A DNA stretch of 64,000 nucleotides from Wocania ichthyoenteri Th78 (GCF_000789235.1 NZ_KN525716.1:1819169-1883168); one strand, 5' to 3'. Shown: positions 17,792 through 26,992, counted from the first letter of the stretch. The notes: a model not told the origin generated them from the sequence alone. A program made the numbers and translations.

Positions 17792-18760
17792 ATGGCAAGA
17801 ATACTTACAGGAATACAAAGTACAGGGACACCGCATTTAGGAAATATTTTAGGTGCCATTATTCCTGCAATAGACATGGCAAATACTCCTGAGAACGATT
17901 CGTTTTTGTTTATAGCAAATTTGCATACATTAACGCAAATTAAAGATGCCGAAACTTTACGCACAAATACGTATTCTACCGCTGCTACCTGGTTAGCCTT
18001 TGGATTAGATATTGAAAAAACTGTGTTTTACAGACAAAGTGATGTGCCGCAAGTAACCGAATTATCATGGTATCTAAGTTGTTTTTTTCCATATCAGCGT
18101 TTAACCTTGGCACATAGTTTTAAAGATAAAGCCGATAGATTAGAAGATGTAAATTCTGGTTTATTTGCATATCCCATGCTTATGGCTGCCGATATTTTGT
18201 TATATGATGCCGAAATTATCCCTGTTGGAAAAGATCAATTACAGCATATTGAAATGACACGCGATGTAGCCTCTCGTTTTCATGCAAAAATGGGAGAAAC
18301 CTTTGTGCTTCCCGAAGGAAAAATACAAGAAAACACGATGCTTATTCCGGGAACAGATGGTGAGAAAATGAGCAAAAGTAGAAATAACATCATCAATATA
18401 TTTTTAGATGATAAAAAACTACGCAAGCAAATCATGTCTATTGAAACCGATAGCACCCCACTTGAAGAACCTAAAGATTGGAGTACTTGTAACTGTTTTG
18501 CTATTTATAATTTATTGGCAAATGATGCTCAAATTAAAACTATGAAAGCCAATTACGAAAATGGTAACTATGGTTATGGGCACGCAAAACAAGCCTTGTT
18601 TGAATTGATTGTTGACAAATTTGCCACACAACGCGAGCGTTATAATTATTATATGAGTAACCTCAACAAAATTGATGCTGCATTAGCAGTTGGAGCTGAA
18701 AAAGCGAAAGTTGTTGCAGATAATGTTTTGAATAGGGTTAGAGAAAAGGTTGGGTATTAA
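17792..18760 (+). CDS. trpS: Tryptophan--tRNA ligase
   Basis: TrpRS charges tRNA(Trp) in the cytoplasm. The 322-residue product is a class I synthetase with the HIGH-type motif TPHLGN (residues 13-18) and the KMSKS motif (192-196, in GEKMSKSRNN). Its length and motif spacing match bacterial TrpRS. The gene is monocistronic, sitting between a terminator and a 100-bp gap. No T-box or trp leader was recognised, as expected outside Firmicutes. Confidence 0.95.
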   Translation: MARILTGIQSTGTPHLGNILGAIIPAIDMANTPENDSFLFIANLHTLTQIKDAETLRTNTYSTAATWLAFGLDIEKTVFYRQSDVPQVTELSWYLSCFFPYQRLTLAHSFKDKADRLEDVNSGLFAYPMLMAADILLYDAEIIPVGKDQLQHIEMTRDVASRFHAKMGETFVLPEGKIQENTMLIPGTDGEKMSKSRNNIINIFLDDKKLRKQIMSIETDSTPLEEPKDWSTCNCFAIYNLLANDAQIKTMKANYENGNYGYGHAKQALFELIVDKFATQRERYNYYMSNLNKIDAALAVGAEKAKVVADNVLNRVREKVGY

Positions 18761-18862
18761 CACCCTTTTTTAACCAATTACATAAACGCTATACTTGTCC
18801 TAAATATTGTCTTTTTGGGTTAAAAACCTCATAATTGATTTTCATTTTTTACTTTTTCTAAA

Positions 18863-19672
18863 ATGCATCAAAAAACAAAAGACATTCTAAAACGTTATGA
18901 TGGTTTTCTAGAAACACCTTGTTTATGGAAACAACATGCAGTTTTTAATTTAAAGCAGTTTTATATTAAATCTAAATCAACAAAAATTGATATTGAAATT
19001 GATGAAAAATTGCGTCTTGGAAAATACATAGAACGCTTAGTTTCTTTTGAATTACAGCAAGAAAAATTAATTTCTATTTTGTCTGAAAATATTCAAATTC
19101 AAAATGGAAAAACAACTTTAGGCGAGCTGGATTGTTTGCTTTTAAAAAATGAAAAAGCTATTCATTTAGAAATTATCTATAAGTTTTATATTTATGATGA
19201 TTCCATAGGTGCTTCCGAAATTGAGCATTTTATCGGTCCCAATAAAAAAGATGCTTTAGTTGAAAAATTAAAAAAACTAAGCCAAAAACAATTGCCGCTT
19301 TTACATTCTGAAGAAGCTAAAAATTATTTAAAAACTCTAAACTTGAATTCGGCTAAAATGGAACAGCAAGTCTATTTTAAAGCACAATTGTTTGTTCCAT
19401 TTCAGAAAAAAATCATTTTAAAAACATTAAATCAAAATTGTATTTCAGGGTTCTATATTTACAAAAAACAGATGCAACAGTTTTCTGATTGTAAATTTTA
19501 TATTCCAAAAAAGATAGATTGGATTATAGCAACGCATTCAAACGTAAATTGGTCAAATTTCGAATCTTTTAAAAAGGCATCTGACACCTATTTGGAAAGA
19601 CAATTTTCACCACTTTGTTGGATAAAATTTCCTAACGGTATACTTAAAAAATTCTTTTTAGTGTGGTGGTAG
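18863..19672 (+). CDS. DUF1853 family protein
   Basis: The 269-residue protein begins RYDGFLETPCLW and carries LGELDCLLL followed by HLEIIYKFYIYD, the segment I associate with DUF1853. The E-L-D plus E-x(3)-K arrangement resembles the core of PD-(D/E)XK nuclease-like folds, so a nuclease or nuclease-derived role is possible. That is inference, and no function is established to my knowledge. It is cytoplasmic, with no signal or membrane segment. It stands between trpS and the convergent dprA, ending 10 bp before the dprA stop. Confidence 0.75.
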   Translation: MHQKTKDILKRYDGFLETPCLWKQHAVFNLKQFYIKSKSTKIDIEIDEKLRLGKYIERLVSFELQQEKLISILSENIQIQNGKTTLGELDCLLLKNEKAIHLEIIYKFYIYDDSIGASEIEHFIGPNKKDALVEKLKKLSQKQLPLLHSEEAKNYLKTLNLNSAKMEQQVYFKAQLFVPFQKKIILKTLNQNCISGFYIYKKQMQQFSDCKFYIPKKIDWIIATHSNVNWSNFESFKKASDTYLERQFSPLCWIKFPNGILKKFFLVWW

Positions 19673-19681
19673 TATTGGCTA

Positions 19682-20806
19682 TTAAACCACCTCAAATAAC
19701 TTCCCAGGCAACGGCCTAATAACGCCTTTTAATTCCATAGTTAACAAAATACTAGCCACTTTAAAAATGGGCATTTCGCAATTAATAGCGATTACATCTA
19801 ATAGTTGTTTCTCGTTTGCTTTTAGGTAATTATAAATAATTTTTTCAGTGGTATCTAACTCAACAAATAGCTGTTTTTGTATGGTTGGTTTGGTTATTGA
19901 GCCTGTCGAAATATCATCTTCCTCCAACTGCCAATTCAAAATATAAGGTACATCTAAAGGATTGGAAAGCATGTGTGCCTTTTGGTGCTTTATCAAATTA
20001 TTACAACCCACACTTTGCGAATCTGTTATGCGCCCAGGAACTGCAAATACATCGCGGTTATACGAATTTGCAATATCGGCAGTAACTAAACTTCCACCTT
20101 TTTCAGCAGACTCTATAACAATCGTAGCTTCACTTAAACCAGCAATAATTCTATTTCTTTTTAAAAAATTGTTTTTATTAAAGGTGTCACTACTCCAGAA
20201 ATCGGTAAAAAACCCACCATGTTTTTTAACTTCAGCCATGTATTTTTTATGCACTTTTGGGTAAATGGTATGCATCCCATGTGCTAAACAGCCAATGGTT
20301 TGTAAATTGTGTTTTAAAGCTGCTTTATGCGCTGTTATATCGGTTCCATAAGCATAACCTGAAACAATTATGGGATTATAAGGCACCAGTGCTTCAATCA
20401 AATTCTCGCAAAATGCAATACCATTTGTTGTGATTTTTCTTGCACCAACAATACTAATAATGTGTTGTTGCTTTAAATTAATATGTCCTGATTGAAACAA
20501 TACAATAGGGCCATCAATACAATGTTTTAATTTTTCAGGATAACTGTCTCCTTTAAAATATAAAACCTTGAGTTGGTTTTCTTTAATAAATTTTATCTCT
20601 TTTTCTGCTTCTTTTAAATGATAAGTTTCAAACAAATCACTTAAAATAACACTACCAATTCCATCAATTTTAAGCAGGTTTTGCTTTTTTTCTTTTAAAA
20701 CAGCCTCAGCAGAACCGCAATGAGAAATGAGCCTTTTGGCAGTAATATCGCCAATATTTGGTACATGCTGTAAGGCTAAAGTATAAAGCAAACTATTTTC
20801 TGTCAT
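19682..20806 (-). CDS. dprA: DNA-processing protein DprA
   Basis: DprA protects incoming single-stranded DNA and loads RecA during natural transformation. The 374-residue product (from MTENSLLYTLALQHV) has an N-terminal helix-hairpin-helix-like region, a Rossmann-like SMF domain (SIVGARKITTNG, SGYAYGTDITAHKAAL, GGSLVTADIANSYNRDVFAVPG) and a C-terminal winged-helix segment. I use the ATG at 20806 because relatives begin with MTE; another ATG lies three codons upstream. A fragment resembling the dispersed repeats (TTGAGCCTGTCGAAAT, 19897-19912) lies inside the coding sequence, in the linker before the winged helix. Confidence 0.92.
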   Translation of the reverse strand: MTENSLLYTLALQHVPNIGDITAKRLISHCGSAEAVLKEKKQNLLKIDGIGSVILSDLFETYHLKEAEKEIKFIKENQLKVLYFKGDSYPEKLKHCIDGPIVLFQSGHINLKQQHIISIVGARKITTNGIAFCENLIEALVPYNPIIVSGYAYGTDITAHKAALKHNLQTIGCLAHGMHTIYPKVHKKYMAEVKKHGGFFTDFWSSDTFNKNNFLKRNRIIAGLSEATIVIESAEKGGSLVTADIANSYNRDVFAVPGRITDSQSVGCNNLIKHQKAHMLSNPLDVPYILNWQLEEDDISTGSITKPTIQKQLFVELDTTEKIIYNYLKANEKQLLDVIAINCEMPIFKVASILLTMELKGVIRPLPGKLFEVV

Positions 20807-20897
20807 CGTAAACATTTGGTTTTAAAGCTACAATAAAAGAATTTTTCGACTGTTAATAAATACTTCGCTCGAAATTTTATCTGAAAGCATAATTTTT

Positions 20898-20905
20898 TAA
20901 CTTTG
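20898..20905 (+). promoter_or_regulatory. Putative -7 element directly before the HU/SPOR gene (TAACTTTG)
   Basis: TAACTTTG fits TAnnTTTG and ends only 5 nt before the ATG at 20911. If it is used, the mRNA would have a leader of only a few bases. No good -33 TTTG is present at 19-21 nt (the sequence there is T-rich). Confidence 0.4.
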
Positions 20906-20910
20906 TTTTT

Positions 20911-21846
20911 ATGCAATTAGAAACCTACATAAGCGATTTATTATATAGATATGAGTGTGTTACGATTCCAGAATTTGGATCTTTTTTAACGCAACGCGTA
21001 TCTGCTTCGATTAATAATTCAACACATGCGTTTTATCCGCCAAAAAAAGCGGTGTCGTTTAACGAGCAAATTCAGCAAAACGATGGACTATTAGCACACT
21101 ATATTGCCGATGTAGAAAAAATTCCTTTTGAGATTGCTTCCAAAAAAATTGCGAAACGTGTTAAAATACTTAAATCGTATTTAACCCAAGGTGAAACACT
21201 TACGTTTAATAATATTGGCGAAGTGGTATTTAATAATGAGGGCAAAATTTTATTTGAACCAACTTATAATCTTAACTATTTAACCGATTCATTTGGTTTA
21301 TCTCAATTTACATCACCTTCCGTAACTCGCGAAGTATACAAGAAAGAGGTTGAGCAAATTGAAAACGTAATTCCGCTTACCGTTTCTCTTGAAAAACGTA
21401 AAACTAGACCGTATTTAAAATATGCAGCTGTAGCTTTAGTTGCATTAACGCTTGGTGGTTTTGCTGCTTCTAATTTTTATGTTAATCAAATTGAAACACA
21501 CAACCAATTAGCGCAAGAAGAAGCGACAAAACAACTAGATACTAAAATACAGCAAGCTACTTTTAGTTTGAACCCATTACCTGCTATTACCTTAAATGTC
21601 TCTAAACAAACTGGCAATTATCATATTGTTGCAGGCGCTTTTAGAGTTGAAGAAAACTGTAATAAAATAATAAACAAGCTAAAAAAAGATGGTTTTAGCG
21701 CCAGAAAAATTGGCGTAAACAAATACGGTTTACACGAAGTGGTTTATGCGAGTTACGAAAATGGTCAAGAGGCACTTAAAGCCATCCGCGAGATTAGAAA
21801 AACACACAATAAAGATGCGTGGTTACTAGTTAAAAAACTCGATTAA
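20911..21846 (+). CDS. HU-like and SPOR domain membrane protein
   Basis: The 311-residue protein has two N-terminal regions resembling the HU/CCDC81-type domains found in Bacteroidota (about residues 1-110; for instance the IPEFGSFLTQR segment). One membrane segment follows (about 168-190) and then a C-terminal SPOR domain (about 228-311, YHIVAGAFRVEENCNK...). SPOR domains bind denuded glycan strands in peptidoglycan at division septa. An HU-like domain on the cytoplasmic side could contact nucleoid DNA or another protein. A link between chromosome and cell wall is therefore conceivable but unproven. It is monocistronic and divergent from dprA. Confidence 0.82.
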   Translation: MQLETYISDLLYRYECVTIPEFGSFLTQRVSASINNSTHAFYPPKKAVSFNEQIQQNDGLLAHYIADVEKIPFEIASKKIAKRVKILKSYLTQGETLTFNNIGEVVFNNEGKILFEPTYNLNYLTDSFGLSQFTSPSVTREVYKKEVEQIENVIPLTVSLEKRKTRPYLKYAAVALVALTLGGFAASNFYVNQIETHNQLAQEEATKQLDTKIQQATFSLNPLPAITLNVSKQTGNYHIVAGAFRVEENCNKIINKLKKDGFSARKIGVNKYGLHEVVYASYENGQEALKAIREIRKTHNKDAWLLVKKLD

Positions 21847-21896
21847 GCTCTAAAACAATTCACGCCTTTTTACTTCTTTAATACTTAAAAGCATAG

Positions 21897-21904
21897 TACC
21901 TTTG
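21897..21904 (+). promoter_or_regulatory. Putative -7 element of the thioesterase gene (TACCTTTG)
   Basis: TACCTTTG is an exact TAnnTTTG match placed 22 bp before the ATG at 21927, in the short gap after the HU/SPOR gene. The -33 block is not clear. Confidence 0.4.
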
Positions 21905-21926
21905 CAACATCATTAAAATAAAAGTG

Positions 21927-22436
21927 ATGCAAGCAAAAACACCCGAGCAATCAAAAACAACGCTTACCGATATGGTTTTACCTGGTGAAACCAACCCGCT
22001 AAATAATTTATTTGGTGGTGAACTACTTGCGCGAATGGATCGTGCCGCTAGTATTGCAGCTAGAAGACACAGTAGACGTATTGTTGTTACCGCATCGGTT
22101 AATCATGTAGCATTTAATAAAGCCGTTCCTTTAGGTAGCGTAGTTACCGTTGAAGCTAAGGTGTCTCGTGCCTTTAAAACTTCTATGGAAGTATTTATTG
22201 ATGTTTGGATTGAAGACAGAGAATCTGGTGAAAAATCTAAAGCTAACGAAGCCATTTACACCTTTGTTGCTGTTGATGATACTGGTAGACCTGTTTCTGT
22301 TCCAGAAGTACATCCACAAACCAATTTAGAAAAAGAGCGTTTTGATGCTGCATTACGTCGTAAACAATTAAGTTTGTTGTTGGCTGGTAAAATCACACCA
22401 GATAAAGCTACCGAACTTAAGGCTTTGTTTGAGTAA
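21927..22436 (+). CDS. Acyl-CoA thioesterase (hotdog fold)
   Basis: The 169-residue cytoplasmic protein shows the hotdog-family layout with NPLNNLFGGELLARMDRAAS near the N-terminus, followed by VVTASVNHVAFNKAVPLGSVV and the VEAKV strand, typical of YciA/BFIT-like acyl-CoA hydrolases. The ATG at 21927 is preferred over an adjacent GTG at 21924. It likely cleaves acyl-CoA to free acid plus CoA; chain-length preference cannot be read from sequence. It ends 15 bp before the convergent EnvC-like gene. Confidence 0.88.
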   Translation: MQAKTPEQSKTTLTDMVLPGETNPLNNLFGGELLARMDRAASIAARRHSRRIVVTASVNHVAFNKAVPLGSVVTVEAKVSRAFKTSMEVFIDVWIEDRESGEKSKANEAIYTFVAVDDTGRPVSVPEVHPQTNLEKERFDAALRRKQLSLLLAGKITPDKATELKALFE

Positions 22437-22451
22437 TTTAAATATAATTTG

Positions 22452-23681
22452 CTAATACATTTTATAAATCCAAGACGCAGGATTTTGGGTATTACTTTCT
22501 TTAGAAATACTAAAACTTAGTATTGTCTCTCCATTTATTTTATTAGTATAAACTTCGCCTATTTCTTGTTTAGTAACAACTTTATCACCTTCTTTTACAT
22601 AAACTTTAGAAAGGTTTTTGTAGTAAGTAATGTAGTTACCATGACGAATTATAACTATAGGGTTTACATTTTTCATTCTAACAACATCTATAACTTCGCC
22701 ATTAAAAATAGATCTTACTTTAGCGTTTTTTTCGGTAGCAATTCTAACACCATTACTTTTAATGGTTAACGACCGATTAATAGGATGCGGTTGTGTGCCA
22801 TAGCGCACTTTTACAATACCCTTCTCAACTGGCCAACTCAGTTTCCCTTTGTTCGATTCAAAATCTTTTGCCAAAGCTTTCCCCGCTGGTGTTAAAGCAA
22901 ATGTTTTTGAGCTTGAAGATTTCCCTGCTTTTTTATTAGATTTTGCAATAGCTGCTTTTATAATTTTGTCTATTTCGGCATCAATTCTATTTGCTTCGCG
23001 CTGTCTTTTATTAATTTGAGACGTGTAAAGATTAATGTTATTTTTAATAGATTTCATTAAAACTTCATGCTGCTTGCGTTCGGTTTCTAATGATTTTTGA
23101 GTCACTTTATTTTCTGTTATTAGCTTTTGTTTATCTTCTTTTTGCTTTAATAAATTGGCATTAATGTTTTGTAATTCTGCCGTTTTTCCTTTTATAGTTT
23201 CTCCTTGTTGCTTTTGATGGTCACCATATTGTTTAATGTATTGTAATCTTTTATAGGCTTGTTTAAAGTCGTTAGAAGACAACAAAAACATAATCCTACT
23301 TTGTTGGTTTTTGCTTTTATAAGACTTAACAAGCATTGCTGCATAATCTTCTTTTAATTGCTTTAATTCCGCACGAAGTTTGGTAATTTGCTTTTGATTC
23401 GAATTAATTTCTCTAGTAATTAAATTCGCTTGTTGGTTAGTAACTTTAATTAAGTTATTTAACACATTTATTTTATAATTAAAATCTTCAATTAATGACA
23501 ATTGTGATTTTTCTTTTGACTTATTTTCTAAGCGTAATTCATTAATTTTCTGTATTTCGCGTCGTAATTCTTGTCGTCGTGTTTCTAACTCTTTTTGCTT
23601 ATTATTTTGCGATGAACCCAAAGCAAAACACAAACAAAACCCAAGTAGCATTAAAAATTTATATGTGTGTTTGTTATTCAA
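22452..23681 (-). CDS. EnvC-like murein hydrolase activator with degenerate LytM domain
   Basis: The 409-residue protein has a signal peptide (TTG start at 23681, two bases after the upstream stop) and a long coiled coil of about 230 residues. Its C-terminal LytM/M23 domain begins near WPVEKGIVKVRYG. In active M23 enzymes the metal ligands sit in HxxxD and HxH motifs. Here the HxH position reads SFSIS and the usual YAHL reads YKNL, so zinc ligands appear lost, as in EnvC. The likely role is activation of cell-separation amidases at the septum. It is the last gene of an operon with the DUF4292 and TPR genes. Confidence 0.85.
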   Translation of the reverse strand: MNNKHTYKFLMLLGFCLCFALGSSQNNKQKELETRRQELRREIQKINELRLENKSKEKSQLSLIEDFNYKINVLNNLIKVTNQQANLITREINSNQKQITKLRAELKQLKEDYAAMLVKSYKSKNQQSRIMFLLSSNDFKQAYKRLQYIKQYGDHQKQQGETIKGKTAELQNINANLLKQKEDKQKLITENKVTQKSLETERKQHEVLMKSIKNNINLYTSQINKRQREANRIDAEIDKIIKAAIAKSNKKAGKSSSSKTFALTPAGKALAKDFESNKGKLSWPVEKGIVKVRYGTQPHPINRSLTIKSNGVRIATEKNAKVRSIFNGEVIDVVRMKNVNPIVIIRHGNYITYYKNLSKVYVKEGDKVVTKQEIGEVYTNKINGETILSFSISKESNTQNPASWIYKMY

Positions 23682-23683
23682 TG

Positions 23684-24451
23684 TTATAGCTTAATTTCTT
23701 TAAAACCAGAAGGTATTTTAAACGGAAAACGTAAGTCTTCATTTAACGATACGTTTTTAAATTCTAGCTTTATAATGGTTTCTTGATTTGATTCAACAGC
23801 ATTAATTTTCACATACTGTGGTAATGTTTGACTACCAACTTTTTGATACGACAAATAATCAATCTGTAAAATCCTTTGTTCTTTTGGTTGTGATATTTGC
23901 TGCGATTTCACTTTAAAATGCGACGGATCTAACAAAAAAAAGATTTCAAATAAATCGCGTTGCTTTTTAGGTTGAAGCACATAAATATTATCATCAATAC
24001 TCGCCTTATAAACATCGTCTTTTAAATTAAATAATGTTTCTCCTAATAATAAATTTTGAACTTTTTGAAAGTCTAATTCTGTACCTAATAAACCACTTAA
24101 ATACTCATAATTCCCTTCAAAATAAGTATTATCCAACTTGTTATAAAAACTAACTTTTTCTGGTGTTACTTTGGCTCTTATAACAGAAAAAGTTGCGCTT
24201 ATCCAAAATATTTCATCCTTTTTTGCTCTAAATGAGACTGAATGTGTTTGCTCTTTTTGGTTTTGAAAATAGGTTATTTTAAGTTTAGCTTGCAGTGTCT
24301 TAAAACTTGCTGCTTGTTTTGCGTTTTCCTTTATTAATTGTCTTGTAGATAAGTTATAATTTGCTACACCAGCACTAATTGTTTTGCTTGATTTACAACT
24401 AACCGCAAGCAATGTAATAAGTGTAAAAACGATATAAGTATATCTATTCAT
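23684..24451 (-). CDS. DUF4292 lipoprotein
   Basis: The 255-residue product has a lipoprotein signal peptide ending AVSC (Cys19). The remaining sequence (SFKTLQAKLKITYF, then FWISATFSVIRAKVTPE) matches DUF4292 as I know it, a Bacteroidota family whose predicted shape recalls LolA/LolB-type half-barrels that bind lipid. An envelope lipid- or lipoprotein-handling role is inference. Its start overlaps the TPR gene stop by one base and the EnvC gene follows after two bases, so the three are tightly coupled. Confidence 0.85.
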   Translation of the reverse strand: MNRYTYIVFTLITLLAVSCKSSKTISAGVANYNLSTRQLIKENAKQAASFKTLQAKLKITYFQNQKEQTHSVSFRAKKDEIFWISATFSVIRAKVTPEKVSFYNKLDNTYFEGNYEYLSGLLGTELDFQKVQNLLLGETLFNLKDDVYKASIDDNIYVLQPKKQRDLFEIFFLLDPSHFKVKSQQISQPKEQRILQIDYLSYQKVGSQTLPQYVKINAVESNQETIIKLEFKNVSLNEDLRFPFKIPSGFKEIKL

Positions 24452-25812
24452 TAATTTGAGGTTTCTATTTGTTTTGCCTTATCACTAAACGTTTTTGCCT
24501 TAACCGTATTGTTTAACAAGGTATATGCTTTACTTAATTGATTATAAAAATCTGCCTCCATTTTAGTATCGTCAATAATATAATCTAATCCAGATTCTAA
24601 AACTTCGATAGCTTTTTTAGATTGATTTAAAGCGTTTAACACCACTCCATTTATTAAATAAAATATGGGTTGAGATGGATACTTTTCTAAAGCACTATTG
24701 CTTTTTTCTGAAGCTAAATTATATTTTTTCAAATCAATATAAAGCAATAATACATTACGTAAAACTTGAAAGTTATCGACCTCTAAAACCAAAGCATCTT
24801 CGTAATATTTTAAGGCTTTAGTTTTATCGCCATTTTTTAAATAATACTGTCCTAACTCAACTAAAGTTTTACTATTATTACTATCGCCAACAAGCGAAGT
24901 GACTTCAACTAAATCTGCTTCATACTCTGGATTATTACGAACAAAATTTACAAAATCTGATAATACTTTAAGCTTAGCATCTGGTTTTATTTGGTTGCTT
25001 TTTAAAACTATTTTCATAGATTCAATAGCATTTTCAGTATTATTATCATCTAAATAAAACTTGTATAAAGCTAAGTGAACCATTTGCGAATTCGGATTAA
25101 TTTTAAGCAGCTCTTTCGCAGTTTCAAAAGCTTTATCCTTTTCGTTATTTTCGCTGTATCGAAAAATAAGGGCTAAATAATTCGACTCTTTATCTGGATT
25201 ATTCTCAACACGCGATTCTAGGTTTTTAATTTGGTCTTTTTTTCGTCCAGTAGCTTCGTAAATTTTATTACGAAGCATATCTCTAGCAACCGATATTCCA
25301 AACTCTAAATCCAATTCATCTAAAATTTTTAAAGCCTCATTATAATTTTTTGTGCGCACGTAAAGCGATGCTAAATCTTCTTTGTAATCTGGATGATATT
25401 TTACAAGTTGTTTAACTGTTTTTATGGCTTTATCATAATCATTCTGTTCAGCATAAAAACCATATAATTCATCTAAAAACCACTCATTATCGGGTTCTTT
25501 TTTTATAGCATCTTTAAAAGCATCTTCGGCAGCACCAAAATTTTTAAGCTTGATATAGTTTTTTCCTAATTCGAAATATAAAACAGATACAGAATTATCT
25601 ATTTCAATACATTTTAAAAGCACTTCAACTGATCGATCGTAATTCTCAATACCCTTTTGTTTTAAAGCTTCGTAAAAAAGTTCTTGAAATTTATCATCTA
25701 CATTTCCTAAATCGTCATATGGTTTTTTATTAAAATCTACTTGGGCATAGTTTTCCTGTGGAAAGAAAAATGTTCCAAGGATAAAGAGAAATATGTAGAT
25801 TCTTTGTTTCAT
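24451..25812 (-). CDS. Exported tetratricopeptide repeat protein
   Basis: The 453-residue protein starts with a signal peptide (KQRIYIFLFILGTFF) and is built of tandem TPR helices from about residue 40 to the end (for example ALKYYEDALVLEVDN). TPR arrays are protein-binding scaffolds, so this is probably a periplasmic adaptor for its operon partners, DUF4292 and EnvC. The three genes are joined by 1-base and 2-base junctions. The upstream nucleotidyltransferase gene is 50 bp away, separated by a dispersed repeat fragment. Confidence 0.88.
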   Translation of the reverse strand: MKQRIYIFLFILGTFFFPQENYAQVDFNKKPYDDLGNVDDKFQELFYEALKQKGIENYDRSVEVLLKCIEIDNSVSVLYFELGKNYIKLKNFGAAEDAFKDAIKKEPDNEWFLDELYGFYAEQNDYDKAIKTVKQLVKYHPDYKEDLASLYVRTKNYNEALKILDELDLEFGISVARDMLRNKIYEATGRKKDQIKNLESRVENNPDKESNYLALIFRYSENNEKDKAFETAKELLKINPNSQMVHLALYKFYLDDNNTENAIESMKIVLKSNQIKPDAKLKVLSDFVNFVRNNPEYEADLVEVTSLVGDSNNSKTLVELGQYYLKNGDKTKALKYYEDALVLEVDNFQVLRNVLLLYIDLKKYNLASEKSNSALEKYPSQPIFYLINGVVLNALNQSKKAIEVLESGLDYIIDDTKMEADFYNQLSKAYTLLNNTVKAKTFSDKAKQIETSN

Positions 25813-25821
25813 TTAAAAAAA

Positions 25822-25848
25822 CCTTTCGACTGTGCTCAAGGTGACATT
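25822..25848. repeat. Dispersed short repeat (CCTTTCGACTGTGCTCAAGG unit)
   Basis: This roughly 27-bp unit fills most of the gap between the nucleotidyltransferase and TPR genes. A diverged copy stands at 29542-29569 downstream of atpG, and partial matches occur at 26949-26967. Such short elements are spread between flavobacterial genes; copy comparison here is by eye. Confidence 0.45.
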
Positions 25849-25862
25849 AACAATTTCAAATA

Positions 25863-26882
25863 CTATTCCAAAACAGAATAATCGCCAATACTTATACTCG
25901 TAAAATCACCATTATATTTTACATGATTACCAATCATGGCGTTATCTAAATTAGCATTTTTAATAGTAGTATGGGTTTGAATTAAGCTATTTTTAACGGT
26001 TGTGTTCTCAATAACACTATCGTTTCCAACAGAAACAAATGGTCCAACAGTGCTGTTTTTAAGCACTACATTGTCTCCAATAAAACATGGTTCAATAATA
26101 TTTGAGTTATCTAATTTAGCTGATGAAGCCACTAATTGCTCGTCTCCATCGGCTTTTAAAAAACCTAACATCCGTTGATTGGTTTCTATGGTTATAGCTT
26201 TGTTTCCACAATCCATCCATTCATCAACGGTGCCAGTTTTAAATACTTTACCATCTGCCATCATGCGTTTAATACCATCATTAATTTGGTATTCGCCACC
26301 ATTCATAATGTTTTCGTCAAGAATTTCTTGTAGCTTTCCTTTTAAAACGGCAACATCTTTAAAATAGTAAATTCCTATAACGGCTTGATTGCTTATAAAA
26401 GTTTCAGGTTTTTCAACTAGCTCAACAATTTCATTATTTTCGTTAAGTTTTACCACACCGTAGGCTTCAGGGTTTTCGACTTGCTTGGTCCAAATAACAG
26501 CATCGGCTTTGTTATCTAAATCAAACTCAGCTCTAATCAACGTATCGGCATACGCAATAACCGCAGGTCCCGAAAGCGATGGTTTAGCACACATAATAGC
26601 ATGACCTGTACCCAATGGTAAATCTTGACGGTAAATAGATGCCTTGGCACCTAAACTTTCGGCTAAAGCTTCTAAACTTTTCACAACATCGTCTCCAAAC
26701 CAAGCTGGATCACCTAAAACAAAAGCAATTTCTTCGATAGATTGTTTTAAAACTTTTGCAATATCTTTTACTAATCGATGAACAATAGGTTGTCCTGCAA
26801 CTGGAATTAATGGTTTTGGTACAGTTAAACTATGTGGGCGTAAACGAGAACCTCGTCCTGCCATGGGTACTATTATTTTCAT
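25863..26882 (-). CDS. Sugar-phosphate nucleotidyltransferase with left-handed beta-helix tail
   Basis: The 339-residue enzyme makes an NDP-sugar from NTP and a sugar 1-phosphate. The N-terminal nucleotidyltransferase signature is GRGSRLRPHSL...PKPLIPVAG (about residues 9-30), with AYADTLI and GEYQINDGI further on. The C-terminal hexapeptide-like repeats (IEPCFIGDNVVLKNS, VGNDSVIENTTVKNS) form a left-handed beta-helix. The best match is glucose-1-phosphate uridylyl/thymidylyltransferase-like; the exact sugar and nucleotide are not determinable. It clusters with dut and a flippase gene and may supply polysaccharide synthesis. Confidence 0.85.
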   Translation of the reverse strand: MKIIVPMAGRGSRLRPHSLTVPKPLIPVAGQPIVHRLVKDIAKVLKQSIEEIAFVLGDPAWFGDDVVKSLEALAESLGAKASIYRQDLPLGTGHAIMCAKPSLSGPAVIAYADTLIRAEFDLDNKADAVIWTKQVENPEAYGVVKLNENNEIVELVEKPETFISNQAVIGIYYFKDVAVLKGKLQEILDENIMNGGEYQINDGIKRMMADGKVFKTGTVDEWMDCGNKAITIETNQRMLGFLKADGDEQLVASSAKLDNSNIIEPCFIGDNVVLKNSTVGPFVSVGNDSVIENTTVKNSLIQTHTTIKNANLDNAMIGNHVKYNGDFTSISIGDYSVLE

Positions 26883-26899
26883 TAGTTTTATTTTTTGTC

Positions 26900-26919
26900 A
26901 TTCCCTTGTAGAAGGGAAT
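26900..26919. repeat. Small inverted repeat in the dut-nucleotidyltransferase gap
   Basis: ATTCCCTT (26900-26907) and AAGGGAAT (26912-26919) form an 8-bp perfect stem with a GTAG loop inside a 110-bp gap. No T-run follows on the minus strand, so it is not a good terminator for the operon. It could be a processing site or a short repeat element. Confidence 0.45.
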
Positions 26920-26992
26920 CTTTTCAATATTAAATTTTATTTCAATTAGGTATCGACTGCACTCAATCTAAAAAGTTGATTTGTGTATTTGT

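Noticed and set aside
26900-26919. Terminator after dut
   Set aside because: The 8-bp stem is sound, but on the minus strand it is followed by GACAAAAAATA rather than T residues.
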